A DNA stretch of 64,000 bases from Neobacillus niacini (GTDB lineage Bacteria; Bacillota; Bacilli; Bacillales; Cytobacillaceae), in contig NZ_BAWM01000098.1 in assembly GCF_000759675.1 (NCBI RefSeq), forward strand, positions 248,001-312,000, given 5' to 3'. This document shows, in pieces, positions 9,701 to 17,242 of the stretch (positions are counted from its first letter, which is position 1; every line of letters begins with the position of its first letter). The translations under genes were made by a program, and so were the position numbers. The notes beneath the pieces are model-generated. The model made no database searches. It saw nothing but the letters and a program-made list of their open reading frames with translations, and was not told the DNA's origin.

Positions 9701-11329
9701 TCCTTCCGCTCCTAGATAAGAAATCGTTGACGTAACGATTGCTTCACGAATAGAGTCGATCGGCGGATTGGTTACTTGGGCAAATAATTGCTTAAAGTAG
9801 TTAAATAAGTTCTGCGGACGATCTGACAATACCGCAAGCGGCATATCATTTCCCATTGCACCAAGCGGATCCTTGCCTTCAGTTACAGCAGGAAGGATAT
9901 ATTTTTGAATATCTTCATACGTATAGCCGAAAGCTTTTTGGCGAACTAGTAAATCAGCAGGAGCCTCTCCCTCCGCCTCTACTGTATCTTCCAATCGAAC
10001 AAGCTGGTCGTTGAGCCATTGCTGATACGGCTCTGCTCCCGCCAACTCGGATTTAATTTCCTCGTCGGAAATAATTCGCCCTTCTTCTAAATCTATCAAA
10101 AGCATTTTTCCTGGGCGCAGGCGCTCTTTGTATAACACCTTTTCTGGCTCAACATCAATAACGCCAACCTCTGATGAAAAAATAATATAATCATCATCTG
10201 TAACATAATAACGCGCCGGACGAAGACCGTTCCGATCCAAAATAGCGCCAATTTGTTTTCCGTCCGTAAATGAAATCGCTGACGGTCCATCCCAAGGCTC
10301 CATTAAAGAACTGTGATATTCATAAAAAGCTCGCTTTTCATCAGTTAAATGAGGATTTTCAGACCAAGGCTCAGGAACGAGCATCATGGCTGCGTGGGCT
10401 GGTTTTCGGCCTGCAAGCACTAAAAATTCAAGCGCATTGTCTAAAATCGAGGAATCACTTCCATCTGTATCAAGGATAGGCAATACTTTTTCCAAATCCG
10501 TTCCAAACGCTTCAGAAACAAATTGTTTTTCCCGCGCCTTCATCCAGTGAATATTTCCCTGAAGTGTATTAATTTCGCCGTTGTGAATTAAATAACGGTT
10601 AGGATGTGCTCTTTCCCAGCTCGGAAAGGTGTTTGTACTAAAGCGTGAATGCACTAAAGCAAACGCAGAGACAAAATTCTCATCCTGCAAATCCAAATAG
10701 AACTGATCTACCTGTTCAGGTGTTAACAGCCCTTTATAAACAATGGTCCTGCTTGAAAGGCTCGCAAAATAAAACCGATATTCGGATTCCTTCGCCCATT
10801 TTTCTGCTTGTTTCCGAATCACGTACAATTTTCGTTCAAAAGCTAATGAATCCGTACTTTTTTCGCTGTCAGCAACAAACAACTGGCGAATAACAGGACA
10901 ACTTTCCTGCGCCGTTACCCCTATTGTTTCAGCATTGACTGGAACCGTTCTCCAACCAAGAACCGTTTGCCCCTCTTGTTCGACCATTTTATTGATATAG
11001 GTTTCAATCTCTTCCCGTTCCGTATCATCCTTTGAGAAAAACAGCATCCCCACACCGTATTTCCCTTTTTCAGGTAAGCCTATTGCTGAACATTGTTGGC
11101 GGAAAAATAAATCAGGTATTTGAACCATAAGTCCCGCTCCATCGCCTGTAAGCGGGTCACTCCCCTGTCCGCCGCGATGATCCATTTGACAAAGCATTTT
11201 TAGTCCTTTTACCACAATATCATGTGTGGCATTCCCTTTTATGTGAGCATACAAGCCGATTCCACAGGCATCATGTTCAAATTCTGGACGGTAGAGACCT
11301 TGTGCTTTTGGTAGTTGATGATAAGTCAT
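6782..11329 (-). CDS. gltA: glutamate synthase (NADPH) large subunit
   Basis: 1515 residues. A short propeptide precedes Cys22 in FEHDACGIG, the N-terminal nucleophile of the class II glutamine amidotransferase domain (about 22-430). Then come the central domain, the FMN-binding synthase domain with GEGGEDSSRF and ISGYDGGTGASP, the 3Fe-4S cysteines in CVMMRVCHLDTCPVGIA, and a C-terminal beta-helix rich in G-GG-I repeats. It hydrolyses glutamine, channels ammonia and forms glutamate. I chose ATG 11329 (MTYHQLP) because AGGGAGAG precedes it and it gives the family N-terminus; an in-frame start at 11407 falls inside the promoter. It is divergent from gltC. Confidence 0.97.
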   Translation of the reverse strand: MTYHQLPKAQGLYRPEFEHDACGIGLYAHIKGNATHDIVVKGLKMLCQMDHRGGQGSDPLTGDGAGLMVQIPDLFFRQQCSAIGLPEKGKYGVGMLFFSKDDTEREEIETYINKMVEQEGQTVLGWRTVPVNAETIGVTAQESCPVIRQLFVADSEKSTDSLAFERKLYVIRKQAEKWAKESEYRFYFASLSSRTIVYKGLLTPEQVDQFYLDLQDENFVSAFALVHSRFSTNTFPSWERAHPNRYLIHNGEINTLQGNIHWMKAREKQFVSEAFGTDLEKVLPILDTDGSDSSILDNALEFLVLAGRKPAHAAMMLVPEPWSENPHLTDEKRAFYEYHSSLMEPWDGPSAISFTDGKQIGAILDRNGLRPARYYVTDDDYIIFSSEVGVIDVEPEKVLYKERLRPGKMLLIDLEEGRIISDEEIKSELAGAEPYQQWLNDQLVRLEDTVEAEGEAPADLLVRQKAFGYTYEDIQKYILPAVTEGKDPLGAMGNDMPLAVLSDRPQNLFNYFKQLFAQVTNPPIDSIREAIVTSTISYLGAEGNLLHPSAENCRRIQLETPILTNSQLEELKSSESFKSKVIDILFTENLENGLNEVCRQADEAIAEGISLIILSDRNMNENEVAIPSLMAASALHHHLIREGLRTKASIIVETGEVREVHHFAVLLGYGVDAINPYLVFATYQEAVQDGTLPFTYQEAVEIYLDAMTEGVVKVMSKMGISTVQSYRGAQIFEAVGISSDVIDRYFTGTVSQLGGIGLETLAKEAKLRHVDAYAESTDKTLESGSNFQWRHDGEHHAFNPGTIHTLQWACRNGDFDLFKKYSNLANKERIGFLRNLFSFNGSRQAVPIEEVESVESIVRRFKTGAMSFGSISKEAHETLAIAMNRLGGKSNSGEGGEDSSRFVLDENGDNRGSKIKQIASGRFGVKSHYLVNAEELQIKMAQGAKPGEGGQLMGKKVYPWVADVRGATPGVSLISPPPHHDIYSIEDLAQLIHDLKNANRDARISVKLVSKGGVGTIAAGVAKAVADVIVISGYDGGTGASPKTSVQHAGLPWELGLAEAHQTLMLNGLRDRVVLETDGKLMTGKDVVMAALLGAEEFGFATAPLVVLGCVMMRVCHLDTCPVGIATQNPELRRKFTGEADYIVNFMRFVAQEVREIMAELGFRTVEEMVGRTDVLTVSERAKAHWKAQHLDLTALLYKPEGSRTFKRPQNHRINETLDFQKILPAVQPALEQGTPVEVSFPITNVNRVVGTIVGSEISKRYGEEGLPEDTITLRFTGSAGQSFGAFVPKGMTLTLTGDANDYVGKGLSGGKIIVRADEHTKIASGENVIAGNVAFIGATSGEAYINGRVGERFAVRNSGVKVVVEGIGDHGCEYMTGGRVVILGDVGKNFGAGMSGGIAYVFAEDKEAFKYLCNQELIEFESVSSTADQDELKQLIENHFHYTESVKASCVLENWEEYVRKFVKVIPKDYKRMIQLIEEQKLAGLSEEEAVMSAFLANSSAKPKQFKQQEASIG

Positions 11330-11463
11330 ATCAAATCTCTCCCTGTTAGTTATTTTGTCGAAATATTCTATATGAACTATTTTAGGTTTTCTAATTAATA
11401 CAAACAATATATAATTTATATCAAATCAATCTGATTTTTATATAAATAAAAGGAGGAATAGCA
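11330..11463. promoter_or_regulatory. gltA-gltC divergent regulatory region with LysR-type palindrome
   Basis: The 134-bp spacer contains the perfect palindrome AAATCA-ATC-TGATTT at 11423-11437, embedded in an imperfect outer repeat (TTTATAT / ATATAAA). It is a plausible GltC operator: LysR proteins favour such T-N11-A dyads, and GltC of B. subtilis acts from the gltA-gltC spacer. The exact promoter elements are not certain. Confidence 0.5.
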
Positions 11464-12369
11464 TTGGAGCTTCGTCAATTACGTTATTTAATCGAAGTTG
11501 CGGAACGGCAGCATGTTACTGAGGCAGCTGATAATCTAAACGTGGCACAATCAGCCGTTAGCTATCAAATTACCAAGCTGGAAGAGGAGCTAGGGGTTAA
11601 GTTATTAGAAAGGGTCGGTCGGAACATTAAGATTACTCAGATCGGAAACATTTTTTTACAATATGCAATGGGTGCTTTAAAGATATTAGAAGAAGGAAAG
11701 GAAAAAGTAGAAGAATATCTCAATCCAATGGGAGGAACGCTTACTATTGGATATCCTTCAAGTCTCTCCATATATTGGCTTCCAAATCTTATTTCGGCTT
11801 ATAAGGAAGTTGCGCCAAATGTTAATTTCCATTTGCGGCATGGCTCCTATGCCTACTTAATCGATGCTGTTAAAAACAGTGAAATCGATTTAGCCTTTCT
11901 CGGCCCTGTCCCCATGAAGGAACCAGATCTCGAGGCTAAGATTTTATTTATGGAAAATATCGTTGCCTTGCTTCCTGAGCATCACCCCTTGGCTGATAGA
12001 AAAAGTCTGGATTTAAGTGACTTGCGGACAGATCCATTCGTCTTATTTCCAAATGGATATGTCCTTCGAAAAATTGCTGTAGATGCCTGTCATGAGGCTG
12101 GCTTTGAACCGAACATTACGTCCGAAGGGGAGGATATGGATGCTTTAAAAGGACTTGTTTCTGCAGGAATCGGCGTTAGCCTATTACCTGAGAGTACTTT
12201 CTATGACTCTATTCCCAGATTCACAGTCAAAGTACCGATTGAAACACCAAAGGCTATGCGTACAGTTGGCGTTATTATTCCGAAACATAGAGACATTGCA
12301 CCCTCCGAAAAGAATTTCTATCAATTCCTTATCCAATATTTCAACAGGTTGGACCAGTATAAACTATGA
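11464..12369 (+). CDS. gltC: LysR-family transcriptional activator of gltAB
   Basis: 301 residues with an N-terminal winged helix (MELRQLRYLIEVAERQHVTEAADNL; helix-turn-helix about 18-37) and a LysR effector domain from about 90. It is transcribed divergently from gltA, exactly as in B. subtilis, where GltC activates gltAB when 2-oxoglutarate is high. It starts with TTG behind a near-perfect AAAGGAGG. Position and sequence both support the call. Confidence 0.93.
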   Translation: MELRQLRYLIEVAERQHVTEAADNLNVAQSAVSYQITKLEEELGVKLLERVGRNIKITQIGNIFLQYAMGALKILEEGKEKVEEYLNPMGGTLTIGYPSSLSIYWLPNLISAYKEVAPNVNFHLRHGSYAYLIDAVKNSEIDLAFLGPVPMKEPDLEAKILFMENIVALLPEHHPLADRKSLDLSDLRTDPFVLFPNGYVLRKIAVDACHEAGFEPNITSEGEDMDALKGLVSAGIGVSLLPESTFYDSIPRFTVKVPIETPKAMRTVGVIIPKHRDIAPSEKNFYQFLIQYFNRLDQYKL

Positions 12370-12393
12370 GACTTGTGAAAAAGAATGATATCA

Positions 12394-12470
12394 TAACTTA
12401 AAATTTGGTGCCTGGCACACCACAATTTAGAAATTTGGTGTTTGTCGATGACAAAAAGGGTCAGCCCCCC
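12394..12470. repeat. dispersed AAATTTGGTG repeat, two tandem copies
   Basis: Two copies of a short Bacillus-type intergenic repeat: AAAATTTGGTGCCTGGCAC (from 12401) and AAATTTGGTGTTTGTCG (from 12432). The second continues into GACAAAAAGGGTCAGCCCCC, closely parallel to the copy near 940-978. The GGTGCCTGGCACACC core is itself nearly palindromic. Confidence 0.6.
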
Positions 12471-12509
12471 ATCGAGTAATGCATTACTCGATGGGGGGCT
12501 GACCCTTTT
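12454..12509. repeat. 56-bp perfect palindrome
   Basis: Two 28-nt arms pair perfectly about the centre between 12481 and 12482 (inner part GAGTAATG/CATTACTC, then six G-C pairs, then GGGTCAG/CTGACCC and four A-T pairs). It has T-runs on both sides and could act as a bidirectional terminator between gltC and the inward-reading genes, though the length and perfection are unusual. It overlaps one dispersed repeat copy and ends 1 nt before a tRNA-Sec-like 3' fragment. Confidence 0.9.
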
Positions 12510-12510
12510 G

Positions 12511-12556
12511 CGGGACTGTGTGGGAATCCAACCCACGAGACCTGGCACGAAGGTCT
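12511..12556 (-). pseudogene. tRNA-Sec 3' fragment (variable arm, T arm, acceptor strand)
   Basis: Read on the minus strand: a variable-arm hairpin AGACC/GGTCT, then a T arm GTGGG-TTGGATT-CCCAC, then the acceptor strand ACAGTCCC and discriminator G. This matches the fragment at 32260-32323, which still has the UCA anticodon. Here the anticodon arm and the 5' half are missing, the T loop has changed and CCA is lost. Confidence 0.6.
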
Positions 12557-12566
12557 ATTGCTCTTC

Positions 12567-12840
12567 TTAATCTTGGACATCAAGTTCAATAAAGTAATGA
12601 TCCTTACGGTAAGAAACTGCCTCCATTGTTGATATTAGATTTTGCTCATGGAAAATCTCAATTCGATAAAATCCAGTACGAAAGTTACGTCTTATTTCGA
12701 TTGCACGGGCAACTATTCTGTCTCCTGGTTTAGCCGCTTCGATAAACTGGATTGTTGTCGAGAGCCCTACTGAGGTTTTCCATATGCATTACATACTACC
12801 GAAAATGCGTGGTCTTTTTCACGATTACCTACCCCTTTGA
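12567..12840 (-). pseudogene. PaaI-type hotdog thioesterase remnant
   Basis: The minus strand encodes DHAFSVVCNAYGK, then, after a one-base shift, TSVGLSTTIQFIEAAKPGDR and on through IEIRRNFRTGFYRIEIF to the stop at 12567. This is the C-terminal two-thirds of a PaaI/YbgC-like acyl-CoA thioesterase. The N-terminus is absent and the frame is broken near 12783, so it should be inactive. Its place after scoB suggests it once belonged to the catabolic operon. Confidence 0.65.
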
Positions 12841-12864
12841 TTTCACTCGAAATAGGAACCCCTT

Positions 12865-13515
12865 TTACTTAACTGGTAATTTGATACCAATTTTAAATGA
12901 AGCTTCTGTCTTTTCAATAACTTCTTCAACCGATACTCCGTCCTGAGTTTCGACGAGAACCATTCCTTCAGGAGTGAAATCAAATACAGCCAAATCAGTA
13001 ATTAAACGGTGCACCACTTCTTTTCCAGTAAGGGGAAGTGTACACTCTTTTTTGACCTTTGATTCTCCGTGCTTATTCACATGTTCCATAATGACAACAA
13101 CACATTTTGCGCCGTTTACTAAGTCCATGGCGCCTCCCATTCCTTTGACCATCTTTCCCGGAATCATCCAGTTAGCCAAATCTCCTGTTTGAGAAACTTC
13201 CATTCCCCCTAAGATGGCTAGGTCGATATGACCGCCACGAATCATTGCAAATGATTCAGCACTGTCGAAATAAGAAGCGCCAGGTATAGCAGTTACCGTT
13301 TCTTTTCCCGCATTTATTAGATCGGGGTCTTCTGTACCTTCAACCGGATAAGGGCCAATGCCAAGTAAGCCATTTTCTGATTGAAGCAAGACATTGTATT
13401 CGCTTGGAATTTCATTTGCAATCAGGGTTGGGATCCCAATCCCTAAATTTACGTTCATACCATCCTGAATTTCTTGAACCGCACGTTTTACAATGGTTAA
13501 TCGCGCATCCTTCAA
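12865..13515 (-). CDS. scoB: 3-oxoacid (acetoacetate) CoA-transferase subunit B
   Basis: 216 residues that match ScoB throughout: an N-terminal RAVQEIQDGMNVNLGIGIPT, the catalytic-Glu motif LLQSENGLLGIGPYP and GGMEVSQTGDLANWMIPG. With ScoA it transfers CoA (from succinyl-CoA in ScoAB) to acetoacetate, the end product of leucine breakdown by the upstream genes. I chose TTG at 13515 (MKDARLTIVK), spaced about 8 nt from AGGAG and matching the B. subtilis N-terminus; a GTG three codons earlier overlaps the ribosome site. A 594-bp gap filled with hairpin repeats separates it from scoA, whereas the two genes are usually adjacent. Confidence 0.93.
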   Translation of the reverse strand: MKDARLTIVKRAVQEIQDGMNVNLGIGIPTLIANEIPSEYNVLLQSENGLLGIGPYPVEGTEDPDLINAGKETVTAIPGASYFDSAESFAMIRGGHIDLAILGGMEVSQTGDLANWMIPGKMVKGMGGAMDLVNGAKCVVVIMEHVNKHGESKVKKECTLPLTGKEVVHRLITDLAVFDFTPEGMVLVETQDGVSVEEVIEKTEASFKIGIKLPVK

Positions 13516-13635
13516 TCCTCTCACTCCTTGCCTCTTTTACTTTTAAAATAACCGCGCTTCACTCGTTCTTTTCTATTGGCTCTGTTAATTACTTTTGTTG
13601 AGTTTTCTAGAGTTTGATTACGGACAGATTGAAAC

Positions 13636-14013
13636 TCCTCATGGTTAACACTTTTTTAATTTTCCGTTGATTTCGGTCATCATGAACACTCTATGGTTAC
13701 CACTTTTCCGTTTTTCCTCTAATTTCGGTCAACATGGACCTTCATTAGTGACCACTTACTCCATTCAAATAAGATTTCGGTCACTTATAGTCCTTATTGA
13801 TGACCACTTTCTCTATTTCAACCAGATCTCGGTCACCAATAGCACTCATTGACGACCACTTTCTCTATTTCAACCAGATCTCGGTCACCAATAGCACTCA
13901 TTGATGACCGCTTTCTCTATTTCAACCAAATTTCGGTCACCAATAGTCCTTATTGGTGACCACTTTCTCTATTCCAATAAGGTTTCGATCACTAATAAGC
14001 ACTCATTAATGAC
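13636..14013. repeat. 52-bp tandem hairpin array (7 units plus a partial one)
   Basis: The motif GGTCAC recurs at 13675, 13727, 13779, 13831, 13883, 13935 and (as GATCAC) 13987, exactly 52 bp apart. A degenerate half-unit precedes it. Each unit holds a hairpin of the type GGTCACCAATA-loop-TATTGGTGACC followed by CACTTTCTCTATTTCAACCA and (G)ATTTC. Central units are almost identical and outer ones diverge, as expected for a tandem array growing from the middle. There is no open frame through it and no unique spacers, so it is not a CRISPR. Confidence 0.95.
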
Positions 14014-14109
14014 TTGTTCTTATTCGCAATATATCATCATAGTAATTTAACAAAACTTTTCTATTAAACGATAAAAGCTTGTCCAATGGAATGAATTTCT
14101 TGCCAACTA

Positions 14110-14811
14110 TTAGGCTTGTACAACTGTACGTCTTTCAATCCGCTTTTCATAGTTTGTTCCGAGCAAAACTCGTTGAACGTAGATTCCAGGCGTATGGATT
14201 TCATCCGGATTTAAATCTCCTAACCCAACGATTTCCTCTACTTCTGCAATCGTAATTTTTCCAGCCATTGCAGCTAATGGATTAAAGTTACGTGATGTTT
14301 TTCGGAAAACAAGGTTTCCAAGCGGATCTGCCTTCCAGGCTTTCACCAGAGCGAAATCGCCGACTATTCCCTCTTCTAATAAATAGGTTCTGCCGTTAAA
14401 CTCCTTGCACTCTTTTCCTTCTGCAACCGGAGTTCCCAACCCAGTAGCCGTATAAAAACCAGGTATTCCGGCACCGCCGGCACGTATTCTTTCAGCAAGC
14501 GTTCCTTGAGGGACTAGTTCTACCTCAAGCTCCCCGCTTAAAAACTGCTTTTCAAAAATTTTATTTTCACCGACATACGATGAAACCATTTTCTTAATTT
14601 GCTTATTTGCGAGCAGGAGACCAAGCCCCCAATCATCAACGCCACAGTTATTACTAACGATTGTTAAATCCTTCGTTCCTTGATCTCTTAAGGCAAGAAT
14701 TGCTTTTTCCGGAATTCCGCACAGTCCGAAACCACCGACGATGATTGTATCGCCATCAGTAATTTCTTGTATTGCTTCCACGAACGAGTTCACAATTTTT
14801 CCATTCTTCAC
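14110..14811 (-). CDS. scoA: 3-oxoacid (acetoacetate) CoA-transferase subunit A
   Basis: 233 residues with the ScoA signatures IIVGGFGLCGIPEKAI near the N-terminus, SNNCGVDDWGLGLLL, GGAGIPGFYTATGLGT and FNPLAAMAGKITIAEVEE. It is the partner of ScoB. An AAGGAGG ribosome site precedes the start, and it lies about 60 nt after the carboxylase beta-subunit gene, so it is likely the continuation of the leucine operon. Its stop is followed by the 52-bp hairpin array, not directly by scoB, which may change the ratio of the two subunits at the mRNA level. Confidence 0.95.
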   Translation of the reverse strand: MKNGKIVNSFVEAIQEITDGDTIIVGGFGLCGIPEKAILALRDQGTKDLTIVSNNCGVDDWGLGLLLANKQIKKMVSSYVGENKIFEKQFLSGELEVELVPQGTLAERIRAGGAGIPGFYTATGLGTPVAEGKECKEFNGRTYLLEEGIVGDFALVKAWKADPLGNLVFRKTSRNFNPLAAMAGKITIAEVEEIVGLGDLNPDEIHTPGIYVQRVLLGTNYEKRIERRTVVQA

Positions 14812-14872
14812 AGAATCCGCCTCCTTTTTAAAAAAGATAAAGCCTCTTAAATTTGAAATTGACTGTTAAAAA

Positions 14873-16417
14873 TTAGACCGGATATACAGAGTGTTTTCGT
14901 TCTGAGAAAATGAGATATTTTGAAGAATATGCCTCAAAACGATTTACAAGTTCCTTGCGTAATGAGTTTGCTGGTATAATACCGTCAATCACCATTTCGG
15001 AAGCCAAATTATAAATATCAATATCCTCTTTATATTCCTCACGTTTTTGTTCTATGAATGCGGTACGCTCCTCTTCAGGCAGTGCAGCAATTTTATTCGC
15101 ATAAACGGCATTGACTGCTGCTTCTGGTCCCATAACTGCAATTTGTGCAGACGGTAAAGCAAGACAAGCATCCGGTTCAAACGCAGGGCCAGCCATTGCA
15201 TAAAGACCAGCGCCATATGCTTTACGTACGATAACAGAGATTTTTGGAACACTTGCTTCAGACATCGCTGATATCATTTTCGCACCATGGCGAATGATTC
15301 CTGCCCGTTCTACCTTTGTACCGATCATAAATCCAGGCACATCAACTAGAAACAAAAGTGGAATATGGAAAGCATCACAAAGATTAATAAATTTTGCGGC
15401 CTTATCTGCTGAATCGTGGAATAATACCCCGCCTTTAACTCGCGGCTGATTGGCAATGATTCCGACAGGTTTCCCATCCATGCGGGCAAGCCCGGTAATA
15501 AGTTCACCAGCAAAAAGTTTTTTGATTTCAAAGAAAGAGCCTTCATCAATAATCCCATTTATTAGATCATGCATGTTAAAAGGTGAATTTTGATTAACCG
15601 GAATTAACTCTTCTAACGGTTTCTTCAATTGTTTAGGATCCACTGCCTCACGAACTGGCGGTTTCACTGAAAAATTGGCTGGAAAATAAGAAAGATAGTT
15701 TCTAGCCATTGAAATGGCTTCTTCTTCATTTTTTGCAAGAACATCTCCACATCCTGAAACGGAGCAGTGCATGCGAGCGCCACCCATTTCCTCCAAGGTT
15801 ACATTTTCACCAATAACCATTTCGGCCATTCTCGGTGATCCCAGGTACATCGAAGCGTTTTTGTCAACCATAATGACAATGTCACAAAAAGCAGGAATAT
15901 AGGCTCCGCCAGCAGCAGAGGGTCCAAACAGAATACAGATTTGAGGAATTTTACCTGAAAGTTTTACTTGATTGTAAAAGATTCTTCCTGCACCACGACG
16001 CCCCGGGAACATTTCCACCTGATCCGTGATCCGTGCTCCAGCTGAATCTACCAGGTATAATAATGGCACTCGAAGTTTTTCAGCTGTTTCTTGGATTCGA
16101 ATTATTTTCTCAACCGTACGAGCTCCCCAAGAACCGGCTTTGATCGTTGAATCGTTGGCCATCACACAGACAAGCTGGCCATTAATCTTGCCCATCCCTG
16201 TCACAACTCCGTCTGCAGGAAGATCCCCTGCCATGCAGTTCGCAAATAGAGCATCCTCCAGTTCAAAACCAGAATCGAATAATAATGATAAACGATCGCG
16301 GACGAACAGTTTTCCCTGCTCTTGGTTTTTTTCATGATATTTGGGAGCTCCGCCCTTTTTAATTTGTTCGACTCTATCTTGCAGAGTTTGTTGTAGAGGT
16401 TTCATATCCACTGTCAT
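14873..16417 (-). CDS. yngE: acyl-CoA carboxylase carboxyltransferase (beta) subunit, methylcrotonyl-CoA type
   Basis: 514 residues with two crotonase-fold carboxyltransferase halves: DSAGARITDQVEMFPGRRGAGRIF and FGPSAAGGAYIPAF in the N-half, FLVDVPGFMIGTKVERAGIIRHGAKM and KAYGAGLYAMAG in the C-half. It moves the carboxyl group from biotin to an acyl-CoA. The neighbouring hydratase, HMG-CoA lyase and isovaleryl-type dehydrogenase argue for 3-methylcrotonyl-CoA rather than propionyl-CoA. It matches B. subtilis YngE in length and context. Confidence 0.92.
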   Translation of the reverse strand: MTVDMKPLQQTLQDRVEQIKKGGAPKYHEKNQEQGKLFVRDRLSLLFDSGFELEDALFANCMAGDLPADGVVTGMGKINGQLVCVMANDSTIKAGSWGARTVEKIIRIQETAEKLRVPLLYLVDSAGARITDQVEMFPGRRGAGRIFYNQVKLSGKIPQICILFGPSAAGGAYIPAFCDIVIMVDKNASMYLGSPRMAEMVIGENVTLEEMGGARMHCSVSGCGDVLAKNEEEAISMARNYLSYFPANFSVKPPVREAVDPKQLKKPLEELIPVNQNSPFNMHDLINGIIDEGSFFEIKKLFAGELITGLARMDGKPVGIIANQPRVKGGVLFHDSADKAAKFINLCDAFHIPLLFLVDVPGFMIGTKVERAGIIRHGAKMISAMSEASVPKISVIVRKAYGAGLYAMAGPAFEPDACLALPSAQIAVMGPEAAVNAVYANKIAALPEEERTAFIEQKREEYKEDIDIYNLASEMVIDGIIPANSLRKELVNRFEAYSSKYLIFSERKHSVYPV

Positions 16418-16446
16418 TTTCTTCCTCCTTTATTAATTTAGTTTTC

Positions 16447-17229
16447 TTATTCTCCAATGTATATTGGGGTGCGTTTCTCCTTAAAAGCCTGTAATCCTTC
16501 TAAACGATCTTTTGTTGGAATCGTCACTTCATAGGCATTTTGCTCAATTGCAAGACCGGTGTTTATATCAACATCATAGCCTTTATCGATTGCGAACTTT
16601 GCTTGTGCGACGGCAATCGGGCCATTTCGAACAATTTGACCTGCAATTACTGAGGCTTTATCTATTAAGCTTGTAAAAGGGACCGTATACTCTACTAATC
16701 CAATCTCAAGGGCTTCTTTTGCATCAATTCGTCTAGCAGTGAAAATCAGCTCTTTGGCACGTCCCTTTCCTACTAATCTTGGTAAACGCTGTGTTCCGCC
16801 GGCACCAGGAATAATTCCCAGTGATGCTTCCGTAAGGCCAAGCTTCGCAGTTTCAGAGGCAATGCGGATATCACAAGCAAGAGCCAGTTCAGTTCCCCCG
16901 CCAAAAGCAACTCCGTTAACAGCTGCTATGACCGGTTGGGGTAATGATTCTAAAGAGTTGATAGTATCGCGGATCAAAGAAACAGTCTTTCTCACCTGAA
17001 CCGTATCCATTCCAGCTCGCTCTTTTAAATCAGCTCCTGCACAAAAAGCTTTCTCCCCAGCCCCTGTAATGACTATACAGCGGACTGATCGATCATATTT
17101 ACATGTAAGAAGTGCGTCGCGGAGACCCTCTAACATCTCTACTGATAAAGCATTAGCAGCTTCCGGCCTATTTAACGTAATCATCACGATTCCGTTTTCC
17201 ATCTTGTTAACTAATATGGTTTTAGTCAT
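16447..17229 (-). CDS. yngF: enoyl-CoA hydratase/isomerase family, probable methylglutaconyl-CoA hydratase
   Basis: 260 residues from ATG 17229, which has AAAGGTG upstream; the longer in-frame extension to 17412 overlaps the preceding gene and is not used. Crotonase motifs: AFCAGADLKERAGM, AAVNGVAFGGGTELALACD (oxyanion hole) and LGLTEASLGIIPGAGGTQRL with the two catalytic-type Glu residues. Between a methylcrotonyl-CoA carboxylase and HMG-CoA lyase, its role should be to hydrate 3-methylglutaconyl-CoA to HMG-CoA. It starts 13 nt after yngG. Confidence 0.92.
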   Translation of the reverse strand: MTKTILVNKMENGIVMITLNRPEAANALSVEMLEGLRDALLTCKYDRSVRCIVITGAGEKAFCAGADLKERAGMDTVQVRKTVSLIRDTINSLESLPQPVIAAVNGVAFGGGTELALACDIRIASETAKLGLTEASLGIIPGAGGTQRLPRLVGKGRAKELIFTARRIDAKEALEIGLVEYTVPFTSLIDKASVIAGQIVRNGPIAVAQAKFAIDKGYDVDINTGLAIEQNAYEVTIPTKDRLEGLQAFKEKRTPIYIGE

Positions 17230-17242
17230 GGTTTCACCTTTC

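Noticed and set aside
11330..11407. N-terminal extension of GltA
   Set aside because: It would cover the promoter region and place the nucleophile Cys 48 residues in; the downstream ATG matches the family propeptide.
13636..14013. CRISPR array
   Set aside because: The period is 52 bp with the whole unit conserved; there are no unique spacers and no cas genes nearby.
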